Below, one piece after another: positions 62,258 to 64,000 of a DNA stretch of 64,000 nt. Every line of letters begins with the position of its first letter. Position 1 is the stretch's first letter. The stretch lies in assembly GCA_964650485.1 (NCBI GenBank), contig CAZYTX010000003.1, positions 1-64,000 of the forward strand, read 5' to 3'. The translations under genes were made by a program, and so were the position numbers. The notes beneath the pieces are model-generated. The model was not told the DNA's origin and made no database searches. It saw nothing but the letters and a program-made list of their open reading frames with translations. Source of the stretch: CAZYTX01 sp964650485. GTDB lineage: Bacteria; RBG-13-61-14; DATKZS01.

Positions 62258-62917
62258 ATGGCAAGCTACATATACATGAAGGTCCTGGAGTCGCAGCCCG
62301 GACGCTACGACCGTGGGATCTCATGGCTGAGCTTTGGGAGGGCGGACAGGGTAAAGCAGAGGATAGCTGAAGAGATCGTGCGGCCCGGGATGAAGGTCCT
62401 GGAGATAGGGGCCGGCACCGGGTCGTTCGCTATCATGGCCGCGAAAAAGGGCGCAGAGGTAAAGGGGTTCGATCTCTCACCGGCCATGCTTTCCGTGGCC
62501 AGAGAAAAAGTGGATAAAGCCGGTCTTAATGACAAGGTCGAGCTCGAGGAGATGGGCGTGGCCGGAATGGACGGGATCGAGGCCGCGGCCTTTGACCTGG
62601 TGGTGTCCACGCTGGTGTTCTCCGAGCTCTCCGCGCAGGAGCAGGACTACGCATTGATTCATGCCTTACGCAGCCTGCAGCCGGGCGGCAGGCTGGCGCT
62701 CGCGGACGAGTCAAAGCCGGAGAGCACTCTCAAGGCCGCCCTGCACCAGGCCGTCCGCATTCCCCTCATGATAATTACATTCGCCTTGACCCAGACCTCG
62801 ACAAAAGCGGTGCAGGACCTGCCCGAGCGGGTGGCGAGAGCGGGCTTTGTTATCGAAGCGGTGGAGCGCAAAAACCTCGGCTCCTTCATTTACCTGGTGG
62901 CGAGAAAGGAGGAGTAA
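62258..62917 (+). CDS. SAM methyltransferase paired with HgcAB-like fusion (CpaM-like)
   Basis: A 219-residue class I methyltransferase. Motif I is VLEIGAGTGSFAIMAA; acidic motif II is in VKGFDLSPAML. Its opening YMKVLESQPGRYDRGI and the closing LGSFIYLVARK match methyltransferases that sit beside HgcAB-like corrinoid proteins (corrinoid protein-associated methyltransferase, CpaM). The next gene is exactly that, with no intergenic base (stop 62915-62917, start 62918). It may transfer a methyl group to or from the corrinoid partner; this is inference. Confidence 0.82.
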   Translation: MASYIYMKVLESQPGRYDRGISWLSFGRADRVKQRIAEEIVRPGMKVLEIGAGTGSFAIMAAKKGAEVKGFDLSPAMLSVAREKVDKAGLNDKVELEEMGVAGMDGIEAAAFDLVVSTLVFSELSAQEQDYALIHALRSLQPGGRLALADESKPESTLKAALHQAVRIPLMIITFALTQTSTKAVQDLPERVARAGFVIEAVERKNLGSFIYLVARKEE

Positions 62918-63976
62918 TTGGGCCTTGCCGGCTGGTTGGTGGCTTACACGGCCCGGTGGCTTCCGCACTCCGCGGACACGGGGCTGAAAGCCATTGGCAA
63001 GCCAACCGAGGACTCGCCCGTTATTGTGACCTCGAACTTCTCACTCACCGTGAACAGGGTGACAAGGGCGCTCAAGGGCATGGACCTGTGGCTGCTGGTG
63101 GCCAACACCCAGGGGATAAACGTGTGGTGCGCTGCCTGCGGGGGCATGTTCACCGAGAACCACGTGATTGACGCCATCAAGGTGGCCGGGCTGAGCGAGC
63201 GGGTCTCTCACAACCAGGTCATTCTCCCCGCACTGTCGGCGCCCGGCATTGATTGCAATGCAATAAAAGACGAGACCGGGTTCCGGGCAAGGTTCGGGCC
63301 GGTGCAGGCCGCGGACATCCCCGCATACCTGGCCCATAAAAAGAAGAAGACCAGTGAGATGAAGCGGTTCAAGTTCGATCTCAGCCACCGCCTGGACATG
63401 CTCTTTCCCATGAACTTCCCCATATACCTCCCGTTCGCCGTTGTGCTCGCCGTCTTCTGGCCCGGGCTGCTCCTGGGCGCGACCCTGATCTTCTGGGGAG
63501 CGCTTTTGTTTTTATACCTGTTCGTGCCCTGGATACCGGGAAAGACCGGCTGGACCCAGGCCATCGTGTCCGCCGGCCTGTTCGTGGCCATGTGGGCCGG
63601 GTTTGACCTTTACTTCACAGGGGACCCGCTCCTGCACTACAAGTGGTTCATGGCAAGCTTCGCAATTTTCCTGGCCGCGGGGTTCGACCTTGCAGGAATA
63701 GCCACCGGCAGGAAGTCGGACGCCGAGCAGTTGGTGCAAAAGCTGGGCATCAAGAGCATGGGCAGCCTGTTCAAGGAAAAGGACCTGGGCGAGATCACCC
63801 TGGACCGCGAGAAGTGCGACGGTTGCAGGACGTGCTTTAACATCTGCCCGGTGGGGGTGTACAACGGCCTTGACCAGGAAAGGAAGATGACCTTCCAGGA
63901 CCGGGGGGCATGCTTTGCCTGCTCGGCCTGCGTAAAGCAGTGCCCGCAAGAGGCCCTGAGCCTGGCTGGTATCTAG
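62918..63976 (+). CDS. HgcAB-like corrinoid/ferredoxin fusion membrane protein
   Basis: A 352-residue protein. Residues 30-140 resemble the corrinoid-binding domain of HgcA: NTQGINVWCAACGG (Cys71 would be the cobalt ligand; 64-77), VSHNQVILPALSAPG and GPVQAADIPAYL. The HgcA motif NVWCA is kept, but the following A-G-K is replaced by A-C-G. About four membrane helices follow (residues 166-265). The C-terminus holds two 4Fe-4S sites: Cys300, 303, 306, 310 and Cys332, 335, 338, 342, as in HgcB. HgcA and HgcB are thus fused. Starts with TTG at 62918, after AAGGAGG. Mercury methylation should not be assumed. Confidence 0.85.
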   Translation: MGLAGWLVAYTARWLPHSADTGLKAIGKPTEDSPVIVTSNFSLTVNRVTRALKGMDLWLLVANTQGINVWCAACGGMFTENHVIDAIKVAGLSERVSHNQVILPALSAPGIDCNAIKDETGFRARFGPVQAADIPAYLAHKKKKTSEMKRFKFDLSHRLDMLFPMNFPIYLPFAVVLAVFWPGLLLGATLIFWGALLFLYLFVPWIPGKTGWTQAIVSAGLFVAMWAGFDLYFTGDPLLHYKWFMASFAIFLAAGFDLAGIATGRKSDAEQLVQKLGIKSMGSLFKEKDLGEITLDREKCDGCRTCFNICPVGVYNGLDQERKMTFQDRGACFACSACVKQCPQEALSLAGI

Positions 63977-63980
63977 TGCC

Positions 63981-63990
63981 TGTTGCGAAA
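63981..63990. repeat. TGTTGCGAAA arm at window end
   Basis: The ten bases match the left arm of the inverted repeat at 44909-44965. The rest of this copy, if any, lies beyond the window. Confidence 0.3.
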
Positions 63991-64000
63991 CTCTCATTTT

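Noticed and set aside
62918..63976. Calling the fusion a mercury methylase (hgcA/hgcB)
   Set aside because: The conserved G-K after the cap cysteine is missing and the two subunits are fused; resemblance does not justify this function.

Overview
The window reads as a chromosomal segment of a Gram-negative, anaerobic, Desulfobacterota (Deltaproteobacteria)-like bacterium. That placement is inference. It rests on a GC-rich coding bias, an lpxB gene (outer membrane), a sigma-54 activator, dense receiver-protein arrays beside an SLC13 anion transporter, and an HgcA/HgcB-type corrinoid-ferredoxin fusion. The assembly contains one 100-N scaffold gap (55726-55825). No rRNA, CRISPR array or complete transposon was seen; there is one tRNA.

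Layout. 1-310 holds two 81-bp direct repeats beside a small palindrome. 314-1693 (-) is a class III aminotransferase. 2169-7754 (+) is a four-gene polysaccharide cluster: a glycosyltransferase fused to a helical-barrel domain, a second glycosyltransferase, a GH130 phosphorylase and a third glycosyltransferase. 7824-17008 (+) is a signalling block: a sigma-54 activator with an altered Walker B, a NifX-like protein, four receiver-only proteins, one receiver-like protein without phosphorylation residues, a Cache-type histidine kinase, a kinase fragment with a degenerate ATPase domain, a CBS protein and an SLC13/DASS symporter. Four copies of a short FAEAG-x-FDTA-type motif link a small protein and two receivers. 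17173-20540 (-) carries an ExeA/GspA-like ATPase and a secreted alpha/beta hydrolase. 20668-24507 (+) is the conserved xseB-ispA-dxs-tlyA isoprenoid operon. It is followed by hicBA, two glycosyltransferases and a YihY-family membrane protein.

28730-35949 holds a methyltransferase and signal peptidase I (-), a non-coding stretch, an unknown secreted protein (+), a decayed GHMP-type sugar kinase (+), a tandem START-like protein (-) and rarA (-). tRNA-Gly(CCC), hflX, a membrane glycosyltransferase with TPRs, and a MazEF-like module whose toxin is frameshifted lie at 36041-40312. 40373-43935 (-) encodes a MATE exporter and a Pit phosphate transporter with its DUF47 partner. rpmB, a peroxiredoxin-like protein, an M16 peptidase, lpxB, a small lipoprotein, a CHASE2 adenylate cyclase and a CsgG/DUF4384 protein follow up to 52852.

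53003-63976 contains engB, a class I aldolase, and a zinc alcohol dehydrogenase whose last 136 bp are duplicated on the far side of an AT-richer two-gene islet (55881-56730). After these come a CaiB-type CoA-transferase, a lone receiver, a YdcF-like lipoprotein, rpsO-pnp, and finally a SAM methyltransferase directly upstream of an HgcA-HgcB-like fusion protein.

The two most interesting units are the methyltransferase plus HgcAB-like fusion pair at the right end, whose function appears undefined, and the 136-bp-repeat-bounded islet with its own promoter and a soluble/membrane protein pair. The degenerate phosphorelay around the FAEAG motif is third. Identifications come from reading motifs and overall sequence resemblance; no database search was run.
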